A stretch of DNA of 64,000 nucleotides from Nautilus pompilius (Eukaryota; Mollusca; Cephalopoda; Nautilida; Nautilidae), in the NCBI GenBank assembly GCA_018389105.1, contig JACATO010000623.1, forward strand, positions 317,501 to 381,500, given 5' to 3'. The position numbers and the translations under genes are program-made. Shown one piece after another: positions 13,101 to 28,100 of the stretch (position 1 is its first letter; the number at the start of each line of letters is the position of its first letter). The notes beneath the pieces were generated by a model, which did not search any database, was not told where the DNA came from, and saw only the letters and a list, made by a program, of their open reading frames with translations.

Positions 13101-16100
13101 TTTCTTGTACATGGATGGTATTCAGTGCCTGTTTCAACATGCACACTCTTGTGACCTGCCTTCATGGCTCTGTTTAACTTAACCAAAGATTATTCATCAT
13201 CTGCGTTGGTCTCTCTTTCTATTTAAGATATCCTGATGGGGAAAGTAGAGCGATGTAACCTGACTCTGGAAGATCAAAAAGCATTTCCATTTTGCAAAGA
13301 AAAGCTGGAAGTAAGCCTCTAACTTTCTGTGATCCTTCAAATAAACTGTTTTTATGTTAAGAGTTTAGATGCTTATTGACTAATTAGAGCACTATGGAAG
13401 TGGTTAATATTAGTCTTCCAGTCAGATTATCTTCTCACTTAATATACACCTTGACTTAAGCATTACTGAACTTTTCCAAAACAAAAACCACTGTATAATC
13501 TAAAATTCATTTCTGCCCCTTCCCAAGAAAACTCAGCTAATACAATAAAGTATCAATATTTTTGGAAAGGAATGAGTTTAAATGATAACTTGTTTATTTT
13601 TGATATTATATATTACTGTAAAATCACCTGGAAAAATAGGAACTGGCTGTTGTAAAAATATTGTAAAGTACATGGTGTTAGATGCATTATTAGTAGTTTA
13701 CAATAAAGAAATGTTTTGGAAACTTAACTGATGTTTAATGTAAACATTGAGCATAACCTTGTTAAGATGAGTTTTCTCACTCATGCTGCTCACAAGATGC
13801 ACATTCATAATATTCTTCACCACTCCTTATGCGAAACCGAGAGCAGTTTAGCAATATTCTGAACATTAGAATTCTTCACACTACAGAGATTTGACATTTC
13901 ACAAACAGGAAGTTTATGGGAGCTAACAAATTTTGAAAGGACATGCATAATGGAGACACTGGTAGAATTCAGCAATCACATCAGCTGTTAAAAGTATGAG
14001 TGTCCAGAAGCCATAAAACAATCGTGCTTTTTGATCACCCAAAACCAACAGATTAGACACTATATGCTGTAAATAAAAGCATGCAATTGGCAGCTACAAA
14101 TGTGGCAGAATATGAAAGTATTCAATAAGAACCACAGAAAGTATCTCAGCTTCGGATACAACAGAAGAGTGGCAAGATGCAGAACATTCTTCATTCCCAC
14201 AATGCCAGTTGATGATGCAATTGGCAACAGATGTTATTATGCTCTTTGTCTTTTAAAACATTATTTTTTTCCCCTATCAGTCAGGGTTCTCATAGTTTTC
14301 AAACAGTGGTTGTATATAGGAATTTGTTTTGAACCATCTACAAGCCATGAAAGAATATAGTACTGTCTGTTTGTCATTGTTTGGGGTGTGGTCTGGGCCT
14401 TCACAGACCACCAACTGTGCATATCCAAACTTCTGCCTGATACATCAGAATTCTCTGAAAGAGACTTCCTCCTGTCTTTGCCTATGGTTATCTATCTAAA
14501 GAAGGCAGTGATATCCCAACTTATGTCTTATATGCATCACAAAAATCAAAGAAAAGTCAGAGCATCACAACTTTGTCATGGTCTGGTCAATCATCAGACA
14601 CCAGTCTCATGTGGGATATCCTCATTTATCCCTGCAAAAGTGTTCCCATCAGCTCACTCACCAGCACTCCTTGATACAGGTTCTGTGAGAGGATTGCCAG
14701 TCTTACCCACACACTGTGTAAGAGTGTTGCTGCTTTGTATAAGGTGAAGGGTCACAACACCAAGTATTAACCCTGCTCATATTTTGCCAGTGCTGTGCAT
14801 GATTGTTCAAATGTAGGTGTCTGTCTACTTTTGCCAATTCTCTGTACACCTGATTTTATTCCAGAGAAGCTCTGCCGGATTCAGATCTTTTGGCTTATAG
14901 CAAAGCCAAGCAAGGAAATCGGTCACATGGTGAGGTCTGGCATTAGGATCCATGAATGTATGTCTAGTAGCAAGCAGGTAATCATCAAAATGAATACCAA
15001 TGACAGGCTTAATAAGAATATTTTCGCAGTACTTTTGGCTCTTGGCTGAGTAACAAGATCAAGCTTACAAATTATATGATGTACATACAAATACCATAGT
15101 GAATCCATCACCATGAGCAACAGTCTCTGCAATTTTTTGTGCCATACTTGTCATTGCGTGATTTTGGTCAACTGTAAAAATGCTTTAAGGCCACTTTTTA
15201 CTTCTAGTTATGAAAGAAAATCTGGTGGTGCTCATGTCATGGTGTACATTTCTAAAAATCTGTTCATGTTTAATTCAGTTTTAGCAATATCAACTTAACA
15301 GCGTGATGTCAGGATGACTTTAATGATCATCCTGTTTACCGAAATTGGTGAGATCATTGACATGCATGCTGCCCTCTAGCTCAATCTTTACGGTTTATGA
15401 ATTTTTACTATTGAATAAACAATCAATGCACTAGTAGGATATGAGGCTTTTAGCTCATTAACTTTTCTCTTTGTTTAGCTTTGCTGTGTTTTCACCAAAG
15501 TCTGTTTTTGTTTTTTTGCCTGGCACTCAGATGAATTATAGAGGACCATATTTCCATTTGTAGCTATCGCATCTTCTTTTTTTTTTGGGATGCCTGAAGT
15601 CACGCTGTTGTTTAGTAAACTGAAGCTTGGCATGGATATGCATAGAATACGTATGAAATGTTGGACCCGCTGGTAGAGCTTGCTAAGTTAGGGGAAACGT
15701 GAGTGAGATGTAATAGCAGAGTCGAGGCGCTCTTGGCAAACCTTGTTACTGGTCCAGCTGTGCAAGGCTGACAGCCGATTTATAAAACTTACAGTATACT
15801 TTGAGCTGTGAAAATTGTTTCTTTACTGATGTGGGCTGGATTATACTCTCGGCGTGTATCCAACTGTGTCTGCAGCTGCTTTTCTTTTGCTAGCAAATGC
15901 TGTTTATCACAGACATGAAAAGATACTCTTCAAAAAAAAAATGCAGCAACACTTTCAATGTTCATTCCATTTGAAAGTAATAGTATAAGTCAGTTATCCT
16001 TGCAATATTCTGGCGTTAGCAGCACATCATTTACCACGTGTATGGTTACTGAATTAATGTTCAGGCTGTAACTCGTGCAAAATAATGCAGTTTCCAGATG

Positions 16101-19100
16101 AATGTGCACCATGTTACAGTCATGTTTTACACATGCAAAGCTAATCATGAGGTTGGCTGCGTAAAAGGCCCAGGGATTCAGCTGCATTCTCTCATTTATT
16201 AAAATTCTTCCAATATTGAAAAAAAAAAATGATATTCAGAAGATGACACAGTCAGGAGGCTATCAGTGAGAACAACCTGGTCATTCTTGGACTGAAAGAT
16301 CAATGTTAACAAATCATAAGTGGTAGAAACCAGAATCATCAGATTGCTATGGTAGTCACATGATGAGTCCACCTGCAACTTTTGTGACTATCAACTAATG
16401 ATGCACCTTGTGACATCTGTGCAGTTTTATAAGGCAGCCATGAGTGACTAAATCTATTAACTTCAAACATTGTAGCATTATTCTTTTGGTTTTTGAAGAG
16501 TATTCTGTGTGAGTGATACCACAATAAGCAAACTAACAAAGATATGACTTTGGTTACAGCTTTGAAGGGATTTTCGTCTTACTTCGGCTGTAAGTAAGCC
16601 TGCCTTATTTTGTGCTCATTTATCTGTTTCTGTCCTGCAAGTTGGGACATAGAGGAAGATAGAAGAGATAACTAAACTAAAGTTAAAATGTTTAGTTTTC
16701 ATTGAATGCAGATTTTAAAAAATGCATTTGTATAGCCTACTGTGTTTATCTGCAGTCTTAAAAACATAACTAAGAAACTTTGTCTGTCTATATGAAAGTT
16801 TTTTCAATCCTCATGCCCTGCTGATTTTATTTTCTGATTATTCTGTATATGAAGATATATCAGGAAGCGAAGCAGTGATGGACTGTGCTCCGGTCAGGTT
16901 TCATTAGTATCTCACTCAAGGACACTTTATCTAGGCATATTCATGCTTAGTAACTTTTTAATTAGCTTTGTGAACTCTATTTGCAAATGAATATATAGCT
17001 TTGCATAAATGATACACACAGCAATTAAAGCTGTTAATTTATTTTCAGATTAACATCATGAACATAAGGCCACTTAAGATCCTTTTATTTTATGGAAGTT
17101 TAGGTTCTATTTAGTGTATTTTTTTTTTCTTTTTAATTCAGCTTCTTTTTTTTTTTTTAACATTCCTCTTGACACTCGTTCCAATCCGTAGGTTCAAAAT
17201 GCACTTTTGATCTGCAGCCAGTTATTGTTTTCAGTGGATGCGACGTATGTGGAAATCCCATTCCTGCTATTCATCTTATGGCGTGGATGGCTCAGAATGC
17301 TCCTTCATTATGTACCTGAGTGAGGTAAATTTTACAAATTTCCTGTGATCATTTTGCAGGGGCTTTTCTTTTTCATATATATATATATATTAGCATATTA
17401 TTTAGTTGTTTTTGACAGGAGGAAGGTTATATTGCTCTCTCTACTACAATTGTACTACAGGATGTTTGCACACAGTCAGAACATTTCCTTAAAAGAAAAC
17501 CAGAGTAGACCCAATTATGAAAGCAGGCAGACATGCAAGACTGCACCTGCCCTGGTTCACTTTATTAGTCAACTAATATTTAATTTTTATGTCATCCTTT
17601 CATTATTACTGCACAACAATGACTAAAGATGCTCTGTAACGCGCAGCTCAATTATAGGAAAACTGATGGCAACTCAGTTATATATGAAGTGGAAATATAT
17701 AGTTTTGTACTGATGCTGTGATGGAAAAGCCTGTTTATTAAATTCTAAAATGTTTTCACATGATCGCTTTCTGATTTTGTTTCTGAGTGGTTTGTGTGTG
17801 TTCTTGACAGGTTGAGGGCTGGTGTCCTAGTAGAGCATGGAAAGGATCATCCATGAAACTGAGAAAACAGGCTGATACCATTTCTTACGTAAGCCCACTT
17901 GTTCTATCGTGTTCACTGAGATTTTCTTTGTTTCAGCTACCTGGTACCTAATAGCAACAACCATGAGCTGTAAGAAAACATTGTTATTTTGGCTGATAAA
18001 TGAGGCAATGTTTAACAATACCTAAATGCACTTGTCACAGAAATCTATGTATATTAGAATCTGATATCATTGCTTGATTTCACTTGTGAAAAAAAATGCA
18101 CGAAGTAATCAGAGGTTAAATAAGGCAATTTATTTCTTAGTTAAATTAACTTCACATATTTCATTACAAGCTGTCGATGGAGAAATAACAAAAATTTCTA
18201 CTGGCATCCTTGGAGTAAAAAAAGTCGCAATTGGCATTGAGTGAGACTACCTTAGGACTGTTGCTTGCAGCTACCACATTGTCTGTGCATGCTTTAAATG
18301 AGCTACTGGGTCACGGTCGTGCTTAGATTGTGCGGGTTCTGTGGAAGGGGGATCCTGGTACTTCTCTGCTACTAAGTGAGAAGAGATGGAGCATAGCCAG
18401 CCAGCTCATTGTAATGATATGATGTTAGTCCTAAGGAATGCAGTGATGATCTAACCCTGTGTCTCTTGGTGTTGTCATCTTGTTACAAAGATAGTTGTTG
18501 GTGAAGAGACAGAACTGTTGGTTTCACATTTTCATTCTTTTAACTTAGAACAGTCAATTTGGAAATATTTACTGTCAACTTCCTTACACTGTTGAGCTGC
18601 CTTGAACCTACTGCAAGGTGTTTCTGGTCACATGGCATCTCCAGACCACCAGAGTGGATTTTACTGCATCCTGCTCACATGTTTATACACACCACGTGAG
18701 TTGTGAGACCAAGAGGTGTCGTATGCTATCGGTACATTTTTTTCTTGTTTCCTACATTAGATTTTAGACCATGAGTCCGTCAGCTCCTGGTGTTAGTCTG
18801 TGTTTTGGTCACCCGTAGTAATTTTGGTTTCTAGTATCTCTAGATTTGTGTGCGCTTGGCAGATTAATTAAAATAAAGCAGTTATTATTTTTCAGTTCTA
18901 TTTATGTATCATCATCTCCAATTAAAATAGTAGTAATAAAGTCGCATTAAGTAGATAGCAAAGCAGGGTCAGTTTCAATGAAATTATTGACCTCAGTTAT
19001 CCTTATGTCCATTAGATTTGTTTCTTTACACTTGAATGGATAAACATGTTACCAACCACTCATTGCCATCAACAAATACATTCTCACAATGTAGATTTAT

Positions 19101-22100
19101 TGTAATGGTTCATGTTGTGTATAAATTCATTGCTAAACAAATACATTTAAAAATAGACTTTATTTTTAGTGATCAGAAACAATAGCATAAAGCTTCATAC
19201 TTCAGTTTATCTGATGAACCAGGATGTGAAGGCTTTGCATGTTCTGGGTGACTTGGCATTCTTATCAAAGCAGCAGATGTTTAAAAAATATGTAGCTAAT
19301 GAACTTCTGAATATGGATGTTGTTATCTGCAATAAATGGAAAATCCACTAAATTGGCTTCTAAAAATATTCTGAATAGCTTGGTGAAGCATCTGTTATGA
19401 GGCTACATGTTTTCTGTGAAAAGATAGATAAATTGTTGGTTTTCTATATACAGAACTGTCATGGTAGTTTTTTTTATACTGTTGGTTCCACATGTGTACA
19501 TTTATTACAGAATAAATGTACAGTAAATGATCAGACTTATTTTTAATGTTTAGTAGAAAACTCCTCTTGGGTTGTGTTAACATGTAGGCACAGAATCTGT
19601 CATGGGTGACCTGATCCGGTTCTCCACTCAGTTGCTAGTGTGAAATTGTTCTAGATCCACTGGTCTTTAGTTCTCTGTCAAGGTGCTCAGTAGGGTGTAT
19701 ATCCAGTTCAGTTCATTCTGTGTGGGGATTATTTGCTTATTGATATCATTTCTTCAACAGCTGAAAGGGTCTGTTAGCATTCACTGCAAATTTGGCAAAT
19801 AGGCATCTTGTTCTGAATTATAGTGACAGTATCCCGGATGCTAGTAGGGCAGTGGTTTCACTTTTCTTCCTAAACAGACAAAACCCTTGATTAGAAAAAG
19901 ATTAACAACAGTATGGCATTCGTACTGAACAGTCATTTACATGTCCTGGGAAAAATGAGAATATATCTTGTAGGGCAAGATACTATCTAGGAAAATTAAT
20001 CTGCTTGGCACATTTTATAGTGATAATGATGATCAGATATTTAAATCATGGATGTTTGCAGTTTTAGTAGTCTCCCAAAATTTCAGAATTTCATTCTTGT
20101 GGTCTTCCCAAGCATCTCAGCAATTGTATTTATCTTTTGTATGTTTGAACATTCTCTAAGACAGTGTTCAGCAGATGTAGCCACATTGCAATTGGGGGCC
20201 ATGTCCTTATAGTGACCTTTCATATCCAATGAGCATAGGCTACCAGTACTTATTCTGTTAATCTTTACCTGTAAGTCTTTGGATAACTTGTGAAAATCTC
20301 TCTGCACAGTTTTTAAATCTAATTCCTTCAAATCAACATATGTTTCATCAGATCCAACTCTGGTTAGCTCCCTGATTTTTCAGCTGACACCTGCTTTCAT
20401 GTTTGGGATGGCAATTCTAGCTTGACTAAGGTAATCTTGTGGCACCTCTGGCAATTTCCTCACTTATTTTGGTTGTGGATATCTGAATGAATTACTCTAG
20501 AATTTAAAATTTTATAAAGAAAACTATATAACCAACTAAAGATATTAGATATTAGTCATAAACGTGGAAAGATGAAAAGTAGGTTTGTTGGTAAGTTTAA
20601 TACTTGGACCTAAATCACTATTTAAAAATATCCCAATAACTGATGCTGTGCTTTAATTATTAAATGGAAAGACTTTAACAAATTTTGACATAGAAAATTA
20701 TGGTAAAAAAACTAAAATATTTTAAAGGAGTTTTTATGCGAGATACTCTTCCCAATAACATAGAATGTGGTATTTTAGATTCAGGTAAAAATCATGGTAT
20801 ATGCTGGACTTGTTGGCCTAAAATTAATTTAAAATGTTTATTACTTTTATTCTTTCGAGTAGTCTCAAACAATTTATTTTTTAATATTAAAAATTTTGTT
20901 TTAGTAGGCAATTTTTCTGATAAAAATGTTTTTTATCGCACATTTGAAATTTAAAATAGAAAGTTTTTTGTGATAAGTTATGTTTAGAATTTTTTACTGA
21001 ACTTGCTAAAAGTATAAGAGAAACTGGAAATTTATAAACAGATCAGACTTATTTTAAGCTTATAGATGAAGCTAAACTTGTAGATAATGTAGATAGAGAA
21101 TTTAGTGTTATCGTTCTCAATTAATAATTAGCATCTGTTTTTTCCTCCACTTACTGTTACATCAACTATTACTAATGCATTTGGTTTAACATCGTCTATA
21201 ATAACTATATTATCAAGCAAACTGAAAGTACAAAACAAAAAAGAATGTAAGAAATCAATTGAGAAATTAAGCAAACTAAGTTATACTCTTGAATATATAA
21301 TTTTGTGTCATGGTTCTTTAACTAAAGAAAGATTATTTGAAGAATGGTTGAATTTTGCCGATAATCAGCTAAAGCTGCTTACAGAATCACGAAAGTTTCC
21401 TATGGAATCACCAAAAATGCATGTAGAATCAGCAAAGTTTCTATTTAATTTGAAGTATTAAATGAATGTCAATAAATTTGGTTTAATTCAGAAAGATAAT
21501 TCATTATTATCGTCTGGTACATCAAACTTTATAAAAATGGGATGGTTCAAATTTAATGGCTGATGGGCATTAAGAAAACATGTAGATAATTTAGTACAAC
21601 CAGTGAATATATTTTTGATAGAATGAGGTTTTGGCAGTAATCATATTATTAATTTAAATGAGTTTAAAGTTTTTGATGAGAGTTTGTTTTACCTAATGCA
21701 TTAAGTTAGAAATGAGAGCGCAATGGTTCATTTAGTAACAAATTTAAATACAAAGCTTAGAATAACATTTCCTCCTTTAAGAAAGATATTTAGTTTATAT
21801 ATAAAAACGTCTGGATTTTTAGATAGAATTGTTGCTGAAAAATTAAAAGCTTTTAACAATATAGTAAAAATTAAAGAATGAACATATGCTGTGTGACATA
21901 CGGTAAGTTGCCATAGTGATAATGCTTGTTTGATGGCGGATTTAAACTTAAGTAAAAATGGAATTATGAATATTGCAGATTCAGGTAATAATAATAATGC
22001 TGCTAATAAAAGTTATGTTGATAATTCAAAATTAAAATATTTGGTACATCTAGCTAAAGCTTGCATAGTGATACTAAATTTATTCAAAATGTAAATTGGG

Positions 22101-25100
22101 AAAATTTATAAGTTATTACACTTGCATCTTCAACTAGTTAATTAGGTCATGGTAGGTCAAGTCATAGTCATAACTTGATAGGTAAAAGCCAAAACAAAGT
22201 AGGTGCCACATTAAATGTATATGAACACCCTTATTTAAAATCATTGGCTTATAGGGTAAGTTTTATATTAACAATGTAGGTGTTACAGTTTCTGATGGAA
22301 CTAGAAAAAGTAATTTTAACACTACAAAGAAGATAAGGGTGGTATGTAGTCTAACTCAGTAAATGTGAAGTGGTGCTATGGTGGCACAGTAGGTCTTTAG
22401 ATGAATAGTTTACAAGTTTTATAGAAAGTTTCAGAATTTCATGGTGAACACAATCCAGAGCTGATCACATTCTACACAGCCTGATCCAAAATTCAAAATT
22501 ATCTGGGAATTTCCACAACCATGAGTTTTTGCTGTGGAACAGCATATAAACAGTGAATTGTGGTTGGAAATTGAGGAAGTAGTGTTCTCAAGGACAGAAA
22601 GCATTTGCTTTTTTTTTATTATTTTTTACAAGGTCTGTTTCTTCATGTTTTGTTTTTTGTTCTCTACAAATTTGCTAAAATATTTTAACCTGGTTTTGGT
22701 GTCAAGAAAAGTATTATCCACATCCTATGTAGGTGTTTCGTTTATCTTCCAGGCAGATGCAGTAACTGAATTGGATCCTCTGATGAACTTACTAGTTGAT
22801 CCCAATGAACGCCAGGGTTATGCCTTTATGAGGATGAGGATCCGAAGACTCTGGCCAAAATGGTCTCGTGCTATCAAGAATCTAGTAAAAAATCAGAAAA
22901 TGAATACTAGAACAAAAAAACGGGTAAAGAAACACTTAAGAGTCCAGTATCAGGAAAAAAACATTGTTAACTTCTGCCACCCTTTGTCACCCACACACAA
23001 GCTGTGAAGGAGTTATAGAAATAGAAGCCCAGCTGAGGCTGAAGTTCCTCCTATTGATGTAACAATAAATAGGAATCTGTTTTTATTCATTGATCAGCTT
23101 AACTAGAAGGATGAAAGCATACTACAGATTGGAATAAATAACTAACTGAGACAAACATAAAAGCAGCTGGTCCCCAACTTAGATCTGTGCACGGAAGACA
23201 CACATGGCTGTGGAGTGAGTGCAGTAAACCAAGTAGACCATCTTGCCGTTCTGAAATATCTACAGCATGATGTTATTTTTTTAGTTATTAGTTTACCTAT
23301 CTAAAGCTCCATTTTAAGAATAACATTTAATTTTTCCTGCTTTTGAAATATAAAAATGAATTACAAAAAACATGAAAAATTAGGAAGTTAATGTTTTGTT
23401 ATGATAGTGTAGTATAATGAAAGAATGCGGAATGCAAGTCAAGTTTTGACAAAATGGCGGAGATTAGTTGTTTTTAACATGAAGCAGTTTCATTAGAAAT
23501 GGTTAACATTGAATGAATTTTTCATCCACAGACTCATCATTTTAATAATTTTTTATTATTATTATTATTATAAACATTTTTTTCTTTGTGTGTTATAGAA
23601 AAGGATGTGGAAGGACTTTTCTGGTCCACACTCAGACATGTTGCTTTGTATATGGTGTACTCAACCATTATACGGTCACACAAAGGTTTACTTATACTTT
23701 TCTGTTTTGAAATGGAATTGTTGAGAAAATTTGGTGATTAACTAAGAATGGCAGATCTAATAATATACTATGTTTTTGGTAGTTAACTAAATGGCTAATC
23801 TTTTGGTGGTTAAGGTTTGAAGAAATTTTCATGGCTAAAGGGTTGCATCTAGAAGTGCTTAGAAAGCTAAAACTTCAGAAATTGTGAGACATAAGTTATA
23901 ATGCTTAACCCTTTAGTTACTAAAGAAGGCAGCAAAAAAGTCTATTTTTGAGAAGAGAATGCTATTAAATAAAATAAAACTAGTTAAAAGAAAAATAATT
24001 AAATTAAATATAATTAAGGCAGGTTTATGTACTAAGACAGGCTGAGCTTATTTCAGAATAAACCCTAATGAAAATATCTGAGGTAGTCTTACTAACATCA
24101 AGCCCTGCTTGTAAAACATTGTGGATTTATTCAGGTGTGGTGTAGCCATGCCGTGAGATTTACATTTGTTAATCACCAGTTTAATGCTTTTTTTCAGGTA
24201 TTTTCTAAATCTAATCTGATCTCTTACAGGTTTTGGTGCACCTTGGGCTCCTCACAAAACAAACTGGCTGGAAGTTTGCTGAAAATCAGTTTAAAGGTAC
24301 AAGAGAATGGCATCAATTCTTAGCTTGTACTGCTTAGTATTTTTTATGTTGACATTGGTAACCACGAAAGTTGTAATGGTGCATTGCTTTATAAACCAGC
24401 TTGAACAGGTTTTCTTAATATTGACCATTGGAATGATCTGTGCTCAGCTGATGCAATGATTTTGGTGATTGCATGTAATCCTACTTTGGGTTACATTTTA
24501 AAGGATATAATATCACTTTCCATTCAAATTTCATAGATTTAATTTAAAACCATACAGTATTGTCATTATTTACAACACAAATAGTTATATTTGCAAGTAT
24601 AAAGCATTTGTATGGAATTGATGCGCATAAAATGCTTTACAATTTTGAAATCTGACTTCAGATTCAAAAGTTTCTTTTTTTAAAATTCTGACTCTTATCA
24701 GTTGACTGTATTGCTATTCTCCTTTACTTATCAACATCCTTACAAATTTCTGTATTCTGAAATACATATGAATGTTAATGGTTGAGAATTTCACTGCCAT
24801 TTATCATTGGAATTTACAATTTAATATTACCCCTCTTCTCTAGGATGTTGCACCTTGTGCCTTCATTCTTGCAGCATCATTGACAATATCATTAAAAAGA
24901 TTTAAGATAGTACATAAATGTTCTTCAAAGGAAAATATTCAGGGAATATTATCATATCTGTGTACAGTATTGTGTCTGTAGAGTGATTTTATAACCTGTA
25001 CTCTTTCTCAAGAAACGTGTTTTTGATTTGTAGGAATTTTATGTTCTTTAGTGAATGTCTAATACTTTTGCATGGTTTATGGTAAAAGATGGAGGCATGG

Positions 25101-28100
25101 AGAGATTATGTGAGAATTTCTTTGACCATCAGCTTTAAAATAACAATTGTATTACTTGGTTTGTGTTGGGCTTTGGAATTTAGGTTTAGTTTTATAGACA
25201 AGTGTTAAGATTGATAGACAGCAATAGTTCTGTTTGTTGAAGTCCTGCAGTTAATAATAATAATTCATGTCCTCTTCTCTACAGGTGGGCCACTAGGAGA
25301 ATTGGTTCAGTGGAGTGATCTCATCTCCATCCTCTACCTTCTTGGGCACAACCTGACAATTACCAGTGAGTTTGAGCATCTCTCTGGGTACGTACAGGAT
25401 TTTCTAATCAAGCAACAGAACAACTGTAACAGAGACAAGTTAGTTTCTGCAGTCTTTGCTGAAAAACAAATTGCTGCTGCTTTTATTGGTTTATCTTTTG
25501 TTTTCATATAAAATTAACTAAACATTTGCATAATTTCATTAAAATAAAAGGCATCTATTAGTGCAAGAATTAACACTAATCATTTGATCAAAATAATTAT
25601 AAATTATTAGAAAATTTTATCGTTTTAATGCTCTAAATATCTTATCTTTATTTTTGCAAAATTATCAGTTTTTTTTAAAATAGAATTGTTTGTTGTGTTT
25701 TTATTAGAATTTTATGTTAATTACAAACTCAAATTATGTAGAGTTTAAATTAAGATTTATTTGATGTTTTCATGTAGAATCCTGAACCGATTGCCTTCAG
25801 TTCTTTCCCCTTGCCAGGCAAGGAAGGACCTACCTGTAGATATCATCTACACAGATCTAGCAGGCCTTCGACAGTTCAAAAAGCATGTCAAAAGTGGCTA
25901 TGGAAAATTCAGGTGAGCATTTTTGCTTTTGTGCTATTATATATGAGTTGGCAGTTCACCTGCAAAAATGTATTATCCATCTTTAGTTGATCAGAAAATT
26001 GTATTTATCTGTCAGGCTTTAGTCACTTTTTCCCTTTTTTTATTTAATTGGTGTTTACAGAAAATCTGCTGACAACTAAATATTTTAACTTACCATCCCA
26101 TAGTCTAATTCTGATAATTAAACACCAGATTAACATAAGACTATGACAAATATTTATGTGGTGCAGCTTTAGGTGTGAAGTGACATGGTAAATAACCAGT
26201 CAGGTCAGCTGTTGCTATGTTTAGAGTCAGGTGACCACTTCTCATGAACATTGCTGCCAAATGTGGTGCTGAAACAGTAAAAAAGAAATTTGTTTCCATT
26301 TAGTGCAATTAGATTTTTAGAAACGAAAGTTTTCATGTTAGCAGATTTTTTTAAGAAAGATGACTTAGTGTGCACTGGGCTGATGATTGTATACTTGAAA
26401 AAAAATTTGTTATTGATGCACTTTATGCAATAATAATGGCAGTCTTTTGTGGTCTAAAATGGCTGTTTACAAATGACATGTAAACACCTGGGTATATGGG
26501 TTTATTTGTAGTTAAGCTGCTGATACATTTATACTTGTGCAGAAAAAATCATTAAAACAATTTATGATCTATTATAAATGTACAGTATAGTGGTTAAAAT
26601 AAACAATATAAAAATAATAATGAATGCAAATACTATTAGAGTTCTTGGTTTTCATTAGTTAGATGATTTGGTCTCTAGAATATTTAGTTTATTTACTGAA
26701 AATTAAAATTGCATTTTTCTTGTAAAAGTTAATAAATTATACATTTTTTGGTTGAATCAGTACCTAAAGCAGCGCCAGCTAATAAGCACAATAGTAGATA
26801 AACTTGTTTAATATTGTTTTGAGACAGGCCAGATTGTCCCGATAATGAGCTGCTTTGTATAAAAGAATTCTGTTCACTAACATGGTGGACCAATTTAGAA
26901 ATAAAACTTGTTTTTATCCCCCCCCCACTTTTAAAATTAATACTGATAGTTGGGTGCAGCTGTTATTTAGTTGCTAATAAATACAGTAAACCTTTGACTG
27001 TTATCTTGGAGAAATTTTAAAAAGGTTAGAATGTTTAGCCATCATCATCATCAAAGCACAATTTGACAAAACACCAAGGTTAATGTTTGAAGTTTGGTGT
27101 CAGAGTCTGAAAAAGTAAAATTAAGATTTTAGCATATTTTTTTTTTTAAGTCTTGTAGATTGGGAGACTTTCATTGCTGTGGTGTATCTTAGATGACTGA
27201 CAATGAGTCGGGTTCTACAACAAAACAAGAGTTTTGTAATTTTTTTGTGTAACCATAATCATTTGTTCACGATTTTTACAATCATCTGGCCGTGGCAGCA
27301 GCGGTGTTATTTATATTTTACACGACAAATGGTTTGCTTCGTGCATATGTGTTTTCTCCAATTCCACTGTGGTGCAAACCAAGCTGCACTTTCTTCTACT
27401 AGCTGCCTCCTCCGTATCGTCGACTCGTTTGGAACCGAGCCAGCATACAACCATCGGAACTACGCCAGACGCAAAAAGCTGTTGACAACTTGGGGAGGGC
27501 AAGACCTGATGCCACAACAATTCTTTACCATGTTCCGTAAGTCTTTTTTATGAACCGGTTCATTGACTTTGAATTTATCACCTTCAACAAAGGATGTCAG
27601 TGAAGCTCTGCTTTTGCCTTGGCCCAGTCTGTAAGAATGGGTGAATGCTAGCTGTTACTAGCAGGAACTCTGTTCACTTGTTCCTTTAATAGGAGTGGTA
27701 GTTTTTGTTTGTTTTTTTTTAAGGGTTAAGTTCCTGCTGATTATTCAGCTTTACTTGGCATCTCAGTTGCTAAAAAACAAACTAAGCCGCTTATAAAAAA
27801 TCTGTAGTGAGTTGCCTTTGGATGGTTTACTATGTAAATATACCTTCTGTTGGCAGTGTGATTAGCCAGCATTATAGGGCCTCTGAGAGGGAGGCTGGAT
27901 AAGTGTAATTACTTTACAAGTGTAAGAGAAAGTAATATTTACTAAACAGCTTTTACAAATGGTAGCATTTCACTTATTATAAGCATTGCACTGACACTGG
28001 ATACACTCCTGCTTCACCTTCTGATCCCTAGCTGATGGGCAGGGTAGCCAGCATTTGTTTTCCCAATAATAATTCCATTTGTAGCATGTTCAGGTAGTTA

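Larger units (their letters stand above)
6816..13227. other. MGAT5 intron 3 (6.4 kb)
   Basis: Holds the mariner fossil at 9200-9940, a compound microsatellite at 7321-7387 and a tRNA-like scrap at 11170. Nothing recognised in the remainder; no exon-like block in frame between exons 3 and 4. Confidence 0.7.

Noticed and set aside
27311..27520. 69-codon minus-strand frame
   Set aside because: Antisense shadow of MGAT5 exon 11.
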